Under the pieces are notes generated by a model. That model saw nothing but the letters and a program-made list of their open reading frames with translations, did no database searches and had not been told where the DNA came from. A stretch of DNA of 30,777 bases from Arcobacter sp. (GTDB lineage: Bacteria; Campylobacterota; Campylobacteria; Campylobacterales; Arcobacteraceae), in NCBI GenBank assembly GCA_016744485.1, contig JADGEG010000002.1, forward strand, positions 3,506 through 34,282, read 5' to 3'. Both the position numbers and the translations under genes were made by a program. How positions within the stretch are numbered: the first letter of the stretch is position 1; each line of letters opens with the position of its first letter. Of this stretch, positions 1 through 10,162 are shown piece after piece.

Positions 1-869
1 CTTTTATGTTGCCAAAACCAAAATTGAGGTTTTAATAAAATCTGTTCTTCTATTATAAAAGCTTGTTTTTGAGTTAATTCTTTTATTTTATCATTCGTTT
101 TAAATTCAAATTTTTTAACATCAATTGCATCATAAACCTTTATTTTATATTTTCTAAAATCTTCTATAATAGCAAACACAGGAATGATAAGGGCATCAAA
201 TTTTAAAGCTAATCTTGCTGTCGTATCTATTGCCATAGCCTTTTTATTAAAGAAATCAATCTCTATGCCATGCTTAGAGTTTTGATCAATAGCAAGTGCA
301 ATAAATTGATCATTTTTAAAAGCTCTTAGCATTCCTTTTGCTGCTACACTTTTTTCTAGCATGATAATATTGTTTTTATCTCTAGCTTTTATATACATAT
401 TATTTATATGAGGGTTATCCATCTTTCTATTAACTACTGCTAAAGTACCATATTTTAAAGCAATATAAGGAATAGCTAGCTCCCAAGCACCATAATGTGC
501 AGTTACAAAAATAATTTTTCTTTTATTTTTAATTGCATCTAAAATGACCTTTTCATTTGTAATTGTAGCTTTTTTAAGCAGTTGTTCTTTTTTTATATTT
601 TGATTTTCTATAAATTCATATAAATTTAAAAATAATGATTTATATGATTGATAAATTATAGATTTTTTTTCTTTAAGATTTAACTTATTTGAATAAACTA
701 AATCAAGATTAACTAAAGCTATATTGATATGCTCACGATTAAATGTACAGGTTAATTTTGCAAGAAATAGAAGTAAAAATTTTAATATAAAATTTGGAGT
801 AAAAAGAAAAATAAATTTAAATATTTTATATAAAATATATCCAAAATAATCCTTAATCTTTTTTTTCAT
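1..869 (-). CDS. lpxL: Lipid A biosynthesis acyltransferase (LpxL/HtrB-like), partial at window edge
   Basis: The reading frame begins at ATG 869-867 and stays open to position 1, giving about 289 residues; only the C-terminus lies outside the window. The family transfers a secondary acyl chain from acyl-ACP to Kdo-lipid A at the inner face of the cytoplasmic membrane. The N-terminus has a hydrophobic stretch at about residues 16-40, as expected for the membrane anchor. The catalytic H-x4-E signature is seen as HYGAWE at residues 125-130. The start overlaps the end of waaC by 17 bases, and this heptosyltransferase-acyltransferase pairing is common in Campylobacterota LPS/LOS loci. The family assignment is secure, but which acyl chain is added cannot be read from sequence. 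Confidence 0.88.
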   Translation of the reverse strand, partial: MKKKIKDYFGYILYKIFKFIFLFTPNFILKFLLLFLAKLTCTFNREHINIALVNLDLVYSNKLNLKEKKSIIYQSYKSLFLNLYEFIENQNIKKEQLLKKATITNEKVILDAIKNKRKIIFVTAHYGAWELAIPYIALKYGTLAVVNRKMDNPHINNMYIKARDKNNIIMLEKSVAAKGMLRAFKNDQFIALAIDQNSKHGIEIDFFNKKAMAIDTTARLALKFDALIIPVFAIIEDFRKYKIKVYDAIDVKKFEFKTNDKIKELTQKQAFIIEEQILLKPQFWFWQHK

Positions 870-1860
870 ATAAAATATCCTTTGCAAGATTAATTACATT
901 TTTTTCTTCAATTTCACTAATTGAAAAATCATTTTGATCTAATTTTAATGCATTAACTTTAGAATTAGATTCTAAAATTTTATTTTTATTTGTTTGATAT
1001 GTATTTCTATAAGAAGGAGTATTTCCAAAAAGAATAATAGAAGCTATATTTAAAGCCCAAGCCATATGAGTAGGTCCAGTATCCCCCCCTATTATTAAGT
1101 CAACTTCTGAAATAAGTGCTTTTAAAGAATTTATATCTAAAGCTGGTAATAATATACCTTTACTATTTTTTACAATATATGTAGCAATTTCTTTTTCCTT
1201 TTTATTTCCCCAAAGAACTAAACAATTTTCATTTAAACTATTGATTATTTTAACAAATTTTTCTTTAGGATAGATTTTAGAATCCCATGATGCTCCTATT
1301 ACAAATAAAATATTTTTTGTTTCTCTTTTTATATAATCATAAATTATACTATTTTCTTTTTTATAAAATAAAAAAGCTTTTTTTTCTAAAATATCTTCTT
1401 TTGATATATCAAAATCTAATGGAAGTGATAAAATCTTTGCATTTCTTAAAATAGCATTTGAGCAATAAGAAATATTTATTTTTTGTTTATACAAAAAAGA
1501 TGCAAAACCTTCTCTAATTGAGTCTTTATCAAAACCAACAATATTTTTGCCCAATATTTTTGATACAATAGCTGATTTTATTAAACCTTGTGCATCTATT
1601 ATCAAATCATAAGAATTTTTTGAATATTTTTTTATTTCTTTTATTTTATTATAAAATTCTTTTTTATTTTTTTTTATAGATTTCAAATTTATTGTATATA
1701 TATTATTGATATCTTCATTATATTCTAAAACTTGAGCAAAGGCTTCTTCAACAAACCAGTCAATTTTTATATTAGCATTATGTTTTTTTATGTATTGTAA
1801 TGCAACCATCGCATGAATAATATCACCCATGGCTGATAGCTTTATAATAGCTAATTTCAT
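853..1860 (-). CDS. waaC: Lipopolysaccharide heptosyltransferase I
   Basis: This 335-residue protein is a GT9-family glycosyltransferase. WaaC adds the first heptose, from ADP-heptose, to Kdo of the inner core on the cytoplasmic side of the inner membrane. The N-terminus reads KLSAMGDIIHAM, the WaaC-type phosphate-binding start. The C-terminal donor-binding motif GGDTGPTHMAWAL followed by LFGNTP lies around residue 260. Its ATG overlaps the TGA of the upstream phosphatase gene (ATGA, 1857-1860), so the two are probably translationally coupled. The acyltransferase gene begins inside its 3' end. Length and motifs match WaaC better than WaaF, although the GT9 members are related. Confidence 0.92.
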   Translation of the reverse strand: MKLAIIKLSAMGDIIHAMVALQYIKKHNANIKIDWFVEEAFAQVLEYNEDINNIYTINLKSIKKNKKEFYNKIKEIKKYSKNSYDLIIDAQGLIKSAIVSKILGKNIVGFDKDSIREGFASFLYKQKINISYCSNAILRNAKILSLPLDFDISKEDILEKKAFLFYKKENSIIYDYIKRETKNILFVIGASWDSKIYPKEKFVKIINSLNENCLVLWGNKKEKEIATYIVKNSKGILLPALDINSLKALISEVDLIIGGDTGPTHMAWALNIASIILFGNTPSYRNTYQTNKNKILESNSKVNALKLDQNDFSISEIEEKNVINLAKDILYEKKD

Positions 1861-3332
1861 GACATAATTTTTATTTGATAATTTTTAGGAGTTTGAAGTT
1901 TTTTAAGTTCATTTTCAATGAGATATATATGCTTACCAAGTTTAATTTCAATAATCTCATCATTTTTTATATTTAATTTCATATTTGGATAAGATAAATC
2001 TTTATTCAACGATAAATTTAATGATATCATAAAAGATAAAAACTGCATATCTTCTAAAGAAGGTAATAATTCTTTATATAATTCTAGCTCTTTTTTTAAA
2101 GGCAAAGTTCTTTTTGAAAATTTGATCATATATGCTATTGTTATTCTATCTTCATGTGAAAAATTATAATGTAAACCACTTAGTATAAAATTAAATGTAT
2201 TATCATTAGATTTATAAAAATTAAGTTTTGAGCCTAAAGAATTTAGTTTTGAAGCTATAATAAAAAGTGTTTTAAACTTATTGTCTAATTTATGCAAAGG
2301 TGCTAAAATATCAAAAATTTGTACAGCATTTTTTCTTAAATACGAGCTTTGTTTTGAAGAAATATCAAACTTATCTAATAAATTTCTTACACTAATATTG
2401 TAATTAGCAGGAAATCTTTTATTTGAATTTTTTAAAAGATCATTTAAGTATATACCTTCTCTAATACCTGCACCTGATGTTATTACCTTTTGTGTATCAA
2501 ATGTATTTAATATTGTATCAAATATTAATGTACCTTCTTTAATAGTATCAACTCTATCTTTTTTAACTCCAATACTTTTTAAAATTTTTATATCATTAGA
2601 ATTAATTATAAGATCAAAAATATCTTTATTTGAATTAACATTATAAGAGTAAGAATGAAGAATATCTAAAGGATATTTATTTTTTTTCATAATTATTTTA
2701 CTTAAAGTTCTAATAGTTCCACCAATGCCAACAATAACAGAAGGAATTGTTTTAAATTCTTCTTTAAGTAGTTTTAATTGATTTAAAATATATTTTTTAG
2801 CTCCAAGTAAATCATTGTGTTTAAAAAACATTTCATGTAGCCTAATAGTTCCAATATCTAAAGATATACATTGTTTTATAAGCTTATTTTCAATATAAGC
2901 AAATTCAGTTGAACCACCACCTATATCAACAGTTAAAAAAGTTTTTTCTTTTATTAAATTTACAGCTGCTAATGCACCATAATGTGCTTCATCTTTACCA
3001 TTTATTATTTTAATATTTAATTTTAACTCTTTTTTAACTTTTGAAATAAAATAAGAAGCATTTGGTGCATCTCTTAAAGCTGAAGTTGCTACACAAAAGA
3101 TTTTTCTAGATTTTAATTCTTTTGCAATACTAATAAAAGATTCAAGTGAGCTAAATGCTCTTTTCATAGGTAGTTCTTGTAAATTTGCATCATCTTCATA
3201 AGAACCTTCTGAAAGTTTAACTTGGATCTTCGTCTCATTTATAATATTAAATGAAAAACGACTACTCTTTTCCATAACAACCATACGCATTGAATTTGAA
3301 CCAATGTCTATTATAGTTGTTATTTTAGCCAC
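1857..3332 (-). CDS. Ppx/GppA family exopolyphosphatase / pppGpp phosphatase
   Basis: This is a 491-residue member of the ASKHA-fold Ppx/GppA family, which removes terminal phosphate from polyphosphate or converts pppGpp to ppGpp. The first phosphate motif DIGSNSMR is near the N-terminus, followed by ATSALRDAPN and the second motif DIGGGSTEF. The C-terminal part is the extra helical domain found in long family members. I place the start at GTG 3332-3330: it lies four bases after the ferredoxin stop and about nine bases after an AAGAAG ribosome-binding stretch. A longer TTG start at 3365 would run into the ferredoxin gene. Motifs alone do not separate Ppx from GppA activity. Confidence 0.88.
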   Translation of the reverse strand: MAKITTIIDIGSNSMRMVVMEKSSRFSFNIINETKIQVKLSEGSYEDDANLQELPMKRAFSSLESFISIAKELKSRKIFCVATSALRDAPNASYFISKVKKELKLNIKIINGKDEAHYGALAAVNLIKEKTFLTVDIGGGSTEFAYIENKLIKQCISLDIGTIRLHEMFFKHNDLLGAKKYILNQLKLLKEEFKTIPSVIVGIGGTIRTLSKIIMKKNKYPLDILHSYSYNVNSNKDIFDLIINSNDIKILKSIGVKKDRVDTIKEGTLIFDTILNTFDTQKVITSGAGIREGIYLNDLLKNSNKRFPANYNISVRNLLDKFDISSKQSSYLRKNAVQIFDILAPLHKLDNKFKTLFIIASKLNSLGSKLNFYKSNDNTFNFILSGLHYNFSHEDRITIAYMIKFSKRTLPLKKELELYKELLPSLEDMQFLSFMISLNLSLNKDLSYPNMKLNIKNDEIIEIKLGKHIYLIENELKKLQTPKNYQIKIMS

Positions 3333-3336
3333 TAAA

Positions 3337-3591
3337 CTAAACTTCTTCTTTTTGCAATTGCTCAAATTTAAATTTTAATTCTTCCATTGACTCATGATTA
3401 TCCACATCTATTACTATGCAATCAACAGGACAAACCTCTATACAAGCTGGTTCTTCATAACTTCCAACACACTCAGTACATCTATCTGGATCTATTATAT
3501 ATATTGGATCACCTTCTTCTATTGCCACATGAGGACATTCTTCTCTACATGCATCACAAGATATACATACATCATTAATAATTAAAGCCAT
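3337..3591 (-). CDS. YfhL/Alvin-type 2[4Fe-4S] ferredoxin
   Basis: This 84-residue electron carrier binds two [4Fe-4S] clusters. The first cluster motif is C-x2-C-x2-C-x3-C (CISCDACREECP). The second is C-x2-C-x8-C-x3-C (CTECV to CIEVCP), and the longer eight-residue spacer marks the Allochromatium/YfhL subgroup. An acidic, charged tail follows. The start at ATG 3591-3589 is preceded by AGGAAG. It appears to be the first gene of the ferredoxin-gppA-waaC-lpxL run, with a four-base gap to the next gene. Its partner cannot be identified from the sequence. Confidence 0.92.
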   Translation of the reverse strand: MALIINDVCISCDACREECPHVAIEEGDPIYIIDPDRCTECVGSYEEPACIEVCPVDCIVIDVDNHESMEELKFKFEQLQKEEV

Positions 3592-3719
3592 TATTCTTCC
3601 TAAATTAAATATCACTCTTGGAGTTATAACCTATTATTCTTTAATAATATCTTTAATAAGCTAAAAATTTAAAAATTCTTTTGATAGTTTAGTAAAATAA
3701 ATTATTTTTCAATATTAAA

Positions 3720-3757
3720 CTTAAAATATATCATAAGTGATATAGATACATTTTAAG
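3720..3757 (-). terminator. Possible weak hairpin terminator after gltD
   Basis: The 177-base gap between gltD and the ferredoxin gene contains an inverted repeat: CTTAAAAT at 3720-3727 pairs with ATTTTAAG at 3750-3757, and an inner ATATC/GATAT pair extends the stem. It lies directly downstream of gltD on the minus strand. The stem is AT-only and the T-run after it is short, so it could instead be a chance palindrome in AT-rich DNA. The ferredoxin promoter must also lie between here and 3591. Confidence 0.3.
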
Positions 3758-3768
3758 TTTTGTATAAG

Positions 3769-5136
3769 TTAGTTAAATATTTGAACTATTTTTTTTGCAG
3801 CTTCTCTACCATCAACAGCGGCAGTAACAGCTAAGTGTGCACCTCTTTGACAGTCACCACCTGAATAAACTTTTGAATTACTTGTAAGAAAATTATTTGT
3901 TATAACTCCACCCCAAGAGTTTGTTTTAATATTAAGATCTTTTAAAAAATTTGGTTCTTCACAAGTAAAACCTAAAGCTAAGATTATAATATCAGCATCT
4001 TCTTTATATAAAGAATTTTCAAGTATTTGAAGTTCTTGTTTATTGTCTTTTTTTATAAGCACAGTTTTATATAAATCAAGAGATATAACTAAATTATTCT
4101 TTGTATTAATTTGTTTTGGACTAACATTAAAAACAAACTCAACACCTTCTTCTTTTGCATTGATTACTTCTTTTTTACTTCCTGGCATACTTGTTTCATC
4201 ACGTCTATATAAACATTTTACACTTTTAGCACCTTCTCTAACAGAAGTTCTTACACAATCCATAGCAGTATCACCTCCACCAATTACAAGAACTTTTTTA
4301 TCTTTAATATCAATAGAACATTCAAGTTCATTTGTAAAATTTCTTTTTTGAATAGTTTTTAAAAAATCAATTGCTAAATAAACATTAGAAGAGTCTTCAC
4401 CTTTTAAATTTGATTTTCTTCCTTTCGTTGCTCCAATACCTAAAAAAATTGCATCAAATTCATTTTCTAAATCTTTTACATTTTTATCTTTTCCTATTTC
4501 ACAATTAAGCTCTAATGTCATACCTGCATCAAGTAGCCACTTAATTCGTCTTGTCACTATACTTTTGTCTAATTTAAAGCCAGGAATACCATACGTTAAT
4601 AATCCTCCAGCCCTATCATCTCTTTCAAACATAGTCACAGGAATACCTTTTCTTAGTAAAAAAGTAGCAGCAGAAATTCCAGCTGGTCCTGAGCCAATAA
4701 TAGCCACTTTTTTATTGCTTAATAGTTTTGGAAATTGTGGTTTTAATCCTCTTTCAAAAGCTTTTTCAGAAATATGTGTTTCAATTGCTCCAATAGAAAT
4801 AGCACCATGACCCGTATTTAATGAACATGCCCCTTCACATAATACATCTTGAGGACAAATACGTCCTAATATTTCAGGAAAAGGTGAAGTTTCATTTGAC
4901 AAAGCAAATGCTAAGTCTGGATTTTTATTTGCTGTTTGTTTTAACCATGCTGGAATAAAGTTATGTAAAGGACAGCCTGTATGACAGTAAGGAATACCAC
5001 ACTGCATACATCTATCTGATTGTTCTTTTGCTCTACTTTTTGAAAATACTTTATATACTTCTTTATAATCTTTTAATCTTTGTAAAACATCTCTTTTTTC
5101 TGAGTTTATTCTTTCAAATTTTGTAAAATTTATCAT
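3769..5136 (-). CDS. gltD: Glutamate synthase (NADPH) small subunit
   Basis: This 455-residue FAD- and [4Fe-4S]-binding subunit passes electrons from NADPH to the large subunit for glutamate formation from glutamine and 2-oxoglutarate. N-terminal cluster cysteines are C43, C46, C51, C55 and C94, C100, C104. The FAD motif GSGPAG is at residues 148-153, and a second dinucleotide motif GGGDTAMDC follows at mid-protein. The start ATG 5136-5134 is chosen because AAGGAGAT sits just upstream, at the very end of gltB. The gltB stop (5140-5138) lies one base before it, so the two subunits are co-translated. Related proteins can pair with other dehydrogenases, but the gltB neighbour settles the role. 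Confidence 0.95.
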   Translation of the reverse strand: MINFTKFERINSEKRDVLQRLKDYKEVYKVFSKSRAKEQSDRCMQCGIPYCHTGCPLHNFIPAWLKQTANKNPDLAFALSNETSPFPEILGRICPQDVLCEGACSLNTGHGAISIGAIETHISEKAFERGLKPQFPKLLSNKKVAIIGSGPAGISAATFLLRKGIPVTMFERDDRAGGLLTYGIPGFKLDKSIVTRRIKWLLDAGMTLELNCEIGKDKNVKDLENEFDAIFLGIGATKGRKSNLKGEDSSNVYLAIDFLKTIQKRNFTNELECSIDIKDKKVLVIGGGDTAMDCVRTSVREGAKSVKCLYRRDETSMPGSKKEVINAKEEGVEFVFNVSPKQINTKNNLVISLDLYKTVLIKKDNKQELQILENSLYKEDADIIILALGFTCEEPNFLKDLNIKTNSWGGVITNNFLTSNSKVYSGGDCQRGAHLAVTAAVDGREAAKKIVQIFN

Positions 5137-5137
5137 A

Positions 5138-8100
5138 TTAATCTCCTTCGTCTGGATCAAGTGGCAATACTGCCATATTTTTAGGTTTAATCATCCAAAA
5201 ATTTCTAATTTCTGCTCTAAAATTTTCTACAACTATTTGTGCTTTATTACTTTGAGTTTCATTAATATAATCTAATAATAATCTTTTTAAAAACAATCTT
5301 TCTCTTTCTGTATCATCTGTATCAATTCTTAAAGCTTCTATTAACTCTTGATTCATCTTATCAAAAAATGTTTTTGTAGGATCATATATGAAAGATAGTC
5401 CTCCTGTCATTCCTGCACCAAAATTAAAACCAGTATTCCCTAAAATAACTATAATACCACCTGTCATATATTCACAAGCATTATCTCCTGTTCCTTCAAC
5501 AACAGATGTACAACCTGAATTTCTAACAGCAAATCTTTCACCTACATTTGCTCTTATATAAAGTTTACCACCCGTTGCTCCATATAGACATGTATTTCCT
5601 GCACCTGAAAACTCTTCACCTTGTTGGGGAGTATTTATAATGATTTTTCCACCATTCATACCTTTTCCGACATAATCATTAGCTAGTCCATCTAAAAATA
5701 GATTCATACCTTTTGATAAAAAAGCACCAAAAGATTGTCCTGCTACTCCTTTTAAATACATATTTATAGAATTTTCAGGTAAACCATCATCTCCATAATA
5801 TTTTGCAATTTCACCAGAAATTAATGTTCCAAAAGATCTATTTAAATTAGAAATATTTTCCCTAATTTTAATAGGTGTTGATGGATTTTCTATGGTTTTG
5901 TGAACTTTTTTGAGTAAAGATTTTTCAAATTTATTTTTATCAAATGGTTGATTAAATTCTTTTTGACAGGTATCTATTCCATCAACTCTTCTTAAAATAT
6001 TCGAAAAATCAAATTTTTTAGCCATTTCATCATCAATAACTTTTAATAAATCGGACCTTCCAATAATTTCTTCCATAGTTTTATACCCAAGTTTTGCTAA
6101 AATAGATTGTACATCATTTGCTAAAAATGTAAAATATGAAATCAATCTTTCAACTGTACCTGTAAAATGCTCTCTTAAGTTTTCATCTTGAGTAGCAACT
6201 CCAACAGAACATTTATTTGTATGACAAATTCTTAATATCTTACAACCTAATAAAGAAAGTGCAGCTGTACCAAAAGCATACGATTCAGCACCTAATAGAG
6301 CAGCTTTTACAACATCAATTCCTGTTTTTAAGCCACCATCTGTTTGAAGCTCAACAGAAGATCTTAAATGATTTGTTTTTAAAGCATTATGAGCTTCACT
6401 TAAACCCATCTCCCAAGCATTTCCTGTGTGTTTTATAGATGTTAAAGGAGCTGCACCTGTTCCACCATCTGCCCCTGAAATGATAATTTTATCAGCATAT
6501 GCTTTAGCAACTCCTGCAGCAATAGTCCCAACTCCTATTGTTGATACTAACTTAACTGTTATTTTAGCTTCAGTGTTAATTTGTTTTAAATCAAAAATTA
6601 ACTGTGCTAAGTCTTCAATAGAATAAATGTCATGATGAGGAGGAGGTGATATAAGTGTAACTCCTTCAACCGTATGTCTTAGTTTTGCTATTAAAGCTGT
6701 AACTTTATGACCTGGTAATTGTCCACCTTCTCCTGGTTTTGCACCTTGTGCTACTTTGATTTGTATTTCATTAGCTGATCTTAAATATGCAGGAGTAACT
6801 CCAAATCTTCCAGATGCAACTTGTTTGATTTTAGAATTTTTTAAAGTTTTATATCTTTTTGGGTCTTCTCCACCCTCACCTGAATTTGACATACCACCTA
6901 TTGTATTCATAGCAATTGCTATTGCTTCGTGTACTTCAGGCGAAATAGAGCCACAAGACATAGCTGCAGATGCAAATCTTTTAAAAATATTATCTATATG
7001 TTCAACTTCATTTATGCTAATTTCTTTTTTATCAGAATTAAATTCGAAAAAATCTCTAATAAATTTTTTATCTCTATTTTCAATTAAAGATTTTAATTTA
7101 TCAAAATCGTGAATATCTTCTTTGTTTATTGCATTTTGATTATGCATAGCTTTTGTCGTAAGAGGTCCATAATCATGATATTCTCCACCACTAGTATATT
7201 TATAAAAACCACCTATATCTAAAGGAAACATATGTTTAACATTATAAAAAGCATCAAAATGAGATTTTTCTATTCTTTTTTCAATATCTGTATATCCTAA
7301 ACCACAAAGTTCTGTATGACTTCCTTTAAAACACTCATCATTTATCTCATCAGATAAACCAATAATATCAAATAATCTTGAATTTCTATAAGATGCTATT
7401 GTACAAATTCCCATTTTAGATATTATTTTTAATAATCCACCATTAAGAGCTTTTTGAGTATTTTTTAATTTTGCCTGCATGTCATATTTAGAATTACTTC
7501 GTCTTTGAAATAAAGATAAAGTTGAAGCATACATCATATATGGATATATAGCTGTAACTCCATAAGCTAAAAGTACAGCTGCCATATGTGGATCATAAAC
7601 TTCACCTGAAACAGCCACCAATGAGGCCTTATGTTTTATTTTTTCATTTAATAAAGCATTATTAACAAAACCTATAACCATAGACATTGGTATTAGTTTA
7701 TTATCCTCGCATAAATTTCTATCATCTAAAATAATTATTGAAACATTTTCTTTTTTAATAGCTTGAATAATATCTTTAGCCAAAATTTTTAATGCTTTTT
7801 GTAAATCATTTACAAATGTTGTAGAAAATATTTTATTTTTATAATATTTGTCATATCTTGGAGATGTTTCATTTCCAAAAGAAAGTAAAATATTAAATTT
7901 TTCTTGCATTAAAATTGGACTTGCTACTTTTAATCTTTTTGCATATATTGGTTTTTCATCTAATATATTATGAATATGCCCCAAGCCTGTTTCTAAAGAC
8001 ATAACAACTTTTTCTCTATAAGGATCAATTGGTGGATTTGTAACTTGTGCAAATTTTTGTCTAAAAAAATCTGTAAAATTTCTATTTACTTTAGAAAAAC

Positions 8101-9574
8101 ATGAAAGTGGTGTATCATCACCCATGGAACCAACTGGTTCTTTTCCATCTTTTGCCATAGGTTCAATCATTTGATCTAATATTTCATAAGTAATGTTAAA
8201 ATATTTTTGTTTTTTCTCTAAATTATCAACTTTATAATCACTAATATCAATAAATGATTCTTCTATATATTCTTGAAGATAATCCATATCATTATTTAAC
8301 CATTTTGAATATTTTTGTGATGATTTTAAGTAATTATTGATATCTTCTTCTTTTAAAACTTTGCCATATTTTAAATCAAGCCCAATCATTTCACCAGATT
8401 TTAATCTTCCACATTCTTTTATATTATTATCATCTAAATCTAATGTTCCATATTCTGATGTAATATACATCTTATGGTTTTTAGTTATTACATATTTTGA
8501 TGGTCTTAAACCATTTCTATCAATTAGACATCCTATATATCTACCATCAGTTAAAGATACAGCAGCAGGTCCGTCCCAAGCTTCCATAGCTGTAGCTACA
8601 TATTGATAAAAGGCTCTTAAATCTGCATCCATATGTGGTGAATTTTGCCAAGGTGCTGGTATTAAAGAACGAGCAGCTTTAAAAAAATCATTTCCATTTA
8701 TAAGTAAAAACTCAAACATGTTATCTAATAATGCTGAATCAGAAGAGTTGTTTTGTAAAATTGGAAAAAGTCGTTCTAATTCTTCATCGCTAAATACTTC
8801 TGATTTAATTTGTTCTGACTTAATAGCAACATTTAGTTCATTAGACTTAATAGAATTAATTTCACCATTATGTGCTATGGTTCTAAAAGGTTGTGCTAAC
8901 TTCCACTTAGGAAGGGTATTTGTTGAAAATCTTTGATGAAATAATGCAAATGATATTTTAAAATCTTCATCATCTAAATCAAGATAAAACTTTTTAATAT
9001 GTGTAGGCATAACAAGCCCTTTGTATGAAATAAGTTTTGATGAAAAACTAGATATGTAAAAATCTTGATTATTAATTAGTTTATGTTCACACTCTTTTCT
9101 TGTTAAATATAACATGGCATCAAATCTTTTTGATGATATTAAAGCATTTGCACATACGAATACTTGTGTAATGTGTGGTAAAATTTCTAATGCTTGTTTG
9201 CCTAAGGCATCAGTATTAATTGGAACTTTTCTAGTTAATACAACTTTTAAATCATTTTGTTCACAAAATTTATGAAATACATTTATATCATCTAAATCAT
9301 TAGTAAAGATCATAGCAACACCGTAACTTGTAGGTAAATGTATATCATTTTCGTTTGCAATTTTTCTCATAAAAAAGTCTGGCATAGATAAAAGTAAGCC
9401 TGAACCATCTCCTGTTTTTCCATCAGCTGCTATTGCACCTCTATGCATCATTCTTTCTAAAGAATGAATAGAGTCCTCTAAATTTTTATGGCTTTGTTTA
9501 TTTTTTAAATCTGCCATTAAACCAAATCCACAATTATCTTTAAAAGAAGATAATAAGTCTAAATTAGAAGCCAT
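5138..9574 (-). CDS. gltB: Glutamate synthase large subunit
   Basis: This 1478-residue subunit takes the amide of glutamine and makes two glutamates with 2-oxoglutarate, using electrons from GltD. The class II glutamine amidotransferase domain begins with the nucleophile at Cys15 (NCGFG), implying removal of a 14-residue propeptide. The FMN-binding synthase domain carries GAKPGEGGQLPG and ADGGTGAAPLTS. The [3Fe-4S] motif C-x5-C-x4-C appears as CKILRICHTNKC. The C-terminal beta-helix (GXGXG) domain is complete. The start ATG 9574 follows AAAGGA with good spacing; a TTG three bases upstream is less likely. The length is that of full bacterial GltB. Confidence 0.97.
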   Translation of the reverse strand: MASNLDLLSSFKDNCGFGLMADLKNKQSHKNLEDSIHSLERMMHRGAIAADGKTGDGSGLLLSMPDFFMRKIANENDIHLPTSYGVAMIFTNDLDDINVFHKFCEQNDLKVVLTRKVPINTDALGKQALEILPHITQVFVCANALISSKRFDAMLYLTRKECEHKLINNQDFYISSFSSKLISYKGLVMPTHIKKFYLDLDDEDFKISFALFHQRFSTNTLPKWKLAQPFRTIAHNGEINSIKSNELNVAIKSEQIKSEVFSDEELERLFPILQNNSSDSALLDNMFEFLLINGNDFFKAARSLIPAPWQNSPHMDADLRAFYQYVATAMEAWDGPAAVSLTDGRYIGCLIDRNGLRPSKYVITKNHKMYITSEYGTLDLDDNNIKECGRLKSGEMIGLDLKYGKVLKEEDINNYLKSSQKYSKWLNNDMDYLQEYIEESFIDISDYKVDNLEKKQKYFNITYEILDQMIEPMAKDGKEPVGSMGDDTPLSCFSKVNRNFTDFFRQKFAQVTNPPIDPYREKVVMSLETGLGHIHNILDEKPIYAKRLKVASPILMQEKFNILLSFGNETSPRYDKYYKNKIFSTTFVNDLQKALKILAKDIIQAIKKENVSIIILDDRNLCEDNKLIPMSMVIGFVNNALLNEKIKHKASLVAVSGEVYDPHMAAVLLAYGVTAIYPYMMYASTLSLFQRRSNSKYDMQAKLKNTQKALNGGLLKIISKMGICTIASYRNSRLFDIIGLSDEINDECFKGSHTELCGLGYTDIEKRIEKSHFDAFYNVKHMFPLDIGGFYKYTSGGEYHDYGPLTTKAMHNQNAINKEDIHDFDKLKSLIENRDKKFIRDFFEFNSDKKEISINEVEHIDNIFKRFASAAMSCGSISPEVHEAIAIAMNTIGGMSNSGEGGEDPKRYKTLKNSKIKQVASGRFGVTPAYLRSANEIQIKVAQGAKPGEGGQLPGHKVTALIAKLRHTVEGVTLISPPPHHDIYSIEDLAQLIFDLKQINTEAKITVKLVSTIGVGTIAAGVAKAYADKIIISGADGGTGAAPLTSIKHTGNAWEMGLSEAHNALKTNHLRSSVELQTDGGLKTGIDVVKAALLGAESYAFGTAALSLLGCKILRICHTNKCSVGVATQDENLREHFTGTVERLISYFTFLANDVQSILAKLGYKTMEEIIGRSDLLKVIDDEMAKKFDFSNILRRVDGIDTCQKEFNQPFDKNKFEKSLLKKVHKTIENPSTPIKIRENISNLNRSFGTLISGEIAKYYGDDGLPENSINMYLKGVAGQSFGAFLSKGMNLFLDGLANDYVGKGMNGGKIIINTPQQGEEFSGAGNTCLYGATGGKLYIRANVGERFAVRNSGCTSVVEGTGDNACEYMTGGIIVILGNTGFNFGAGMTGGLSFIYDPTKTFFDKMNQELIEALRIDTDDTERERLFLKRLLLDYINETQSNKAQIVVENFRAEIRNFWMIKPKNMAVLPLDPDEGD

Positions 9575-9741
9575 CAATATCCTTTATAGTCATATTTTTA
9601 GTTAATTAATATGCCAAATTTATGTTTAAATGATGGTTAAACCGAAGTTTATAAATAGCAGTAAAATAAAATAATCAAATATAAAGTTTAAGGATTTTGT
9701 ATTTATATAATTAATTTAATATTACTTTAAAAATAAAAAGA

Positions 9742-9747
9742 TATAAT
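9742..9747 (+). promoter_or_regulatory. Probable -10 element for the tRNA cluster
   Basis: A perfect TATAAT lies about 60 bases before the first tRNA. No convincing -35 hexamer is visible, which is normal for Campylobacterota sigma-70 promoters. The divergent gltB promoter must share this 233-base gap (9575-9807), but I cannot place it with confidence. Confidence 0.5.
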
Positions 9748-9807
9748 TCTCATCCAAATATTGAGCAATCAATTTTGTTTACTTCAATGGTGTTCTTCTA
9801 GTACTAT

Positions 9808-9884
9808 GGGTCATTAGCTCAGCTGGTTAGAGCACTCGGCTCATAACCGAGTGGTCGGAGGTTCGAGTCCTCCATGACCCACCA
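9808..9884 (+). tRNA. tRNA with CAU anticodon (elongator Met or Ile2)
   Basis: A 77-base cloverleaf. Acceptor arm GGGTCAT pairs with ATGACCC, with discriminator A and encoded CCA. The anticodon stem CTCGG/CCGAG holds loop CTCATAA, and GTTCGAGTC is the T-loop region. It has a paired first base, so it is not the initiator. CAU tRNAs are either elongator Met or the lysidine-modified Ile2 that reads AUA. Sequence inspection alone does not decide between them. Confidence 0.95.
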
Positions 9885-9894
9885 AAGTTGTAAT

Positions 9895-9971
<77 letters not shown>

Positions 9972-9988
9972 TTTTAAATACTTAAATT

Positions 9989-10065
<77 letters not shown>

Positions 10066-10080
10066 AAATATACATATTGT

Positions 10081-10157
10081 GTCAAGGTAGCTCAGCTGGC
10101 TAGAGCGCTGGTCTCATAAGCCGGAGGTCGGGAGTTCAAGTCTCCCTCTTGACACCA
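10081..10157 (+). tRNA. tRNA with CAU anticodon (elongator Met or Ile2)
   Basis: A 77-base cloverleaf. Acceptor GTCAAGG pairs with TCTTGAC (one G-T pair at the base), discriminator A, encoded CCA. The anticodon stem CTGGT/GCCGG holds CTCATAA and tolerates two G-T pairs. It is the second non-initiator CAU tRNA in the cluster. One of the two is likely Met and the other Ile2. Confidence 0.93.
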
Positions 10158-10162
10158 TTTAC

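Noticed and set aside
1..869. lpxL as a truncated gene.
   Set aside because: The frame is open to the window edge and nearly full length, so only the window boundary cuts it.
5138..9574. Several plus-strand open frames of 66-118 codons inside gltB.
   Set aside because: They are antisense to a long conserved gene, have no ribosome sites and resemble no known protein.
9764..9775. TTGAGCAATCAA before the tRNA array as a second Fnr-type box.
   Set aside because: One half is TTGAG and the spacer is too short for the TTGAT-N4-ATCAA pattern.
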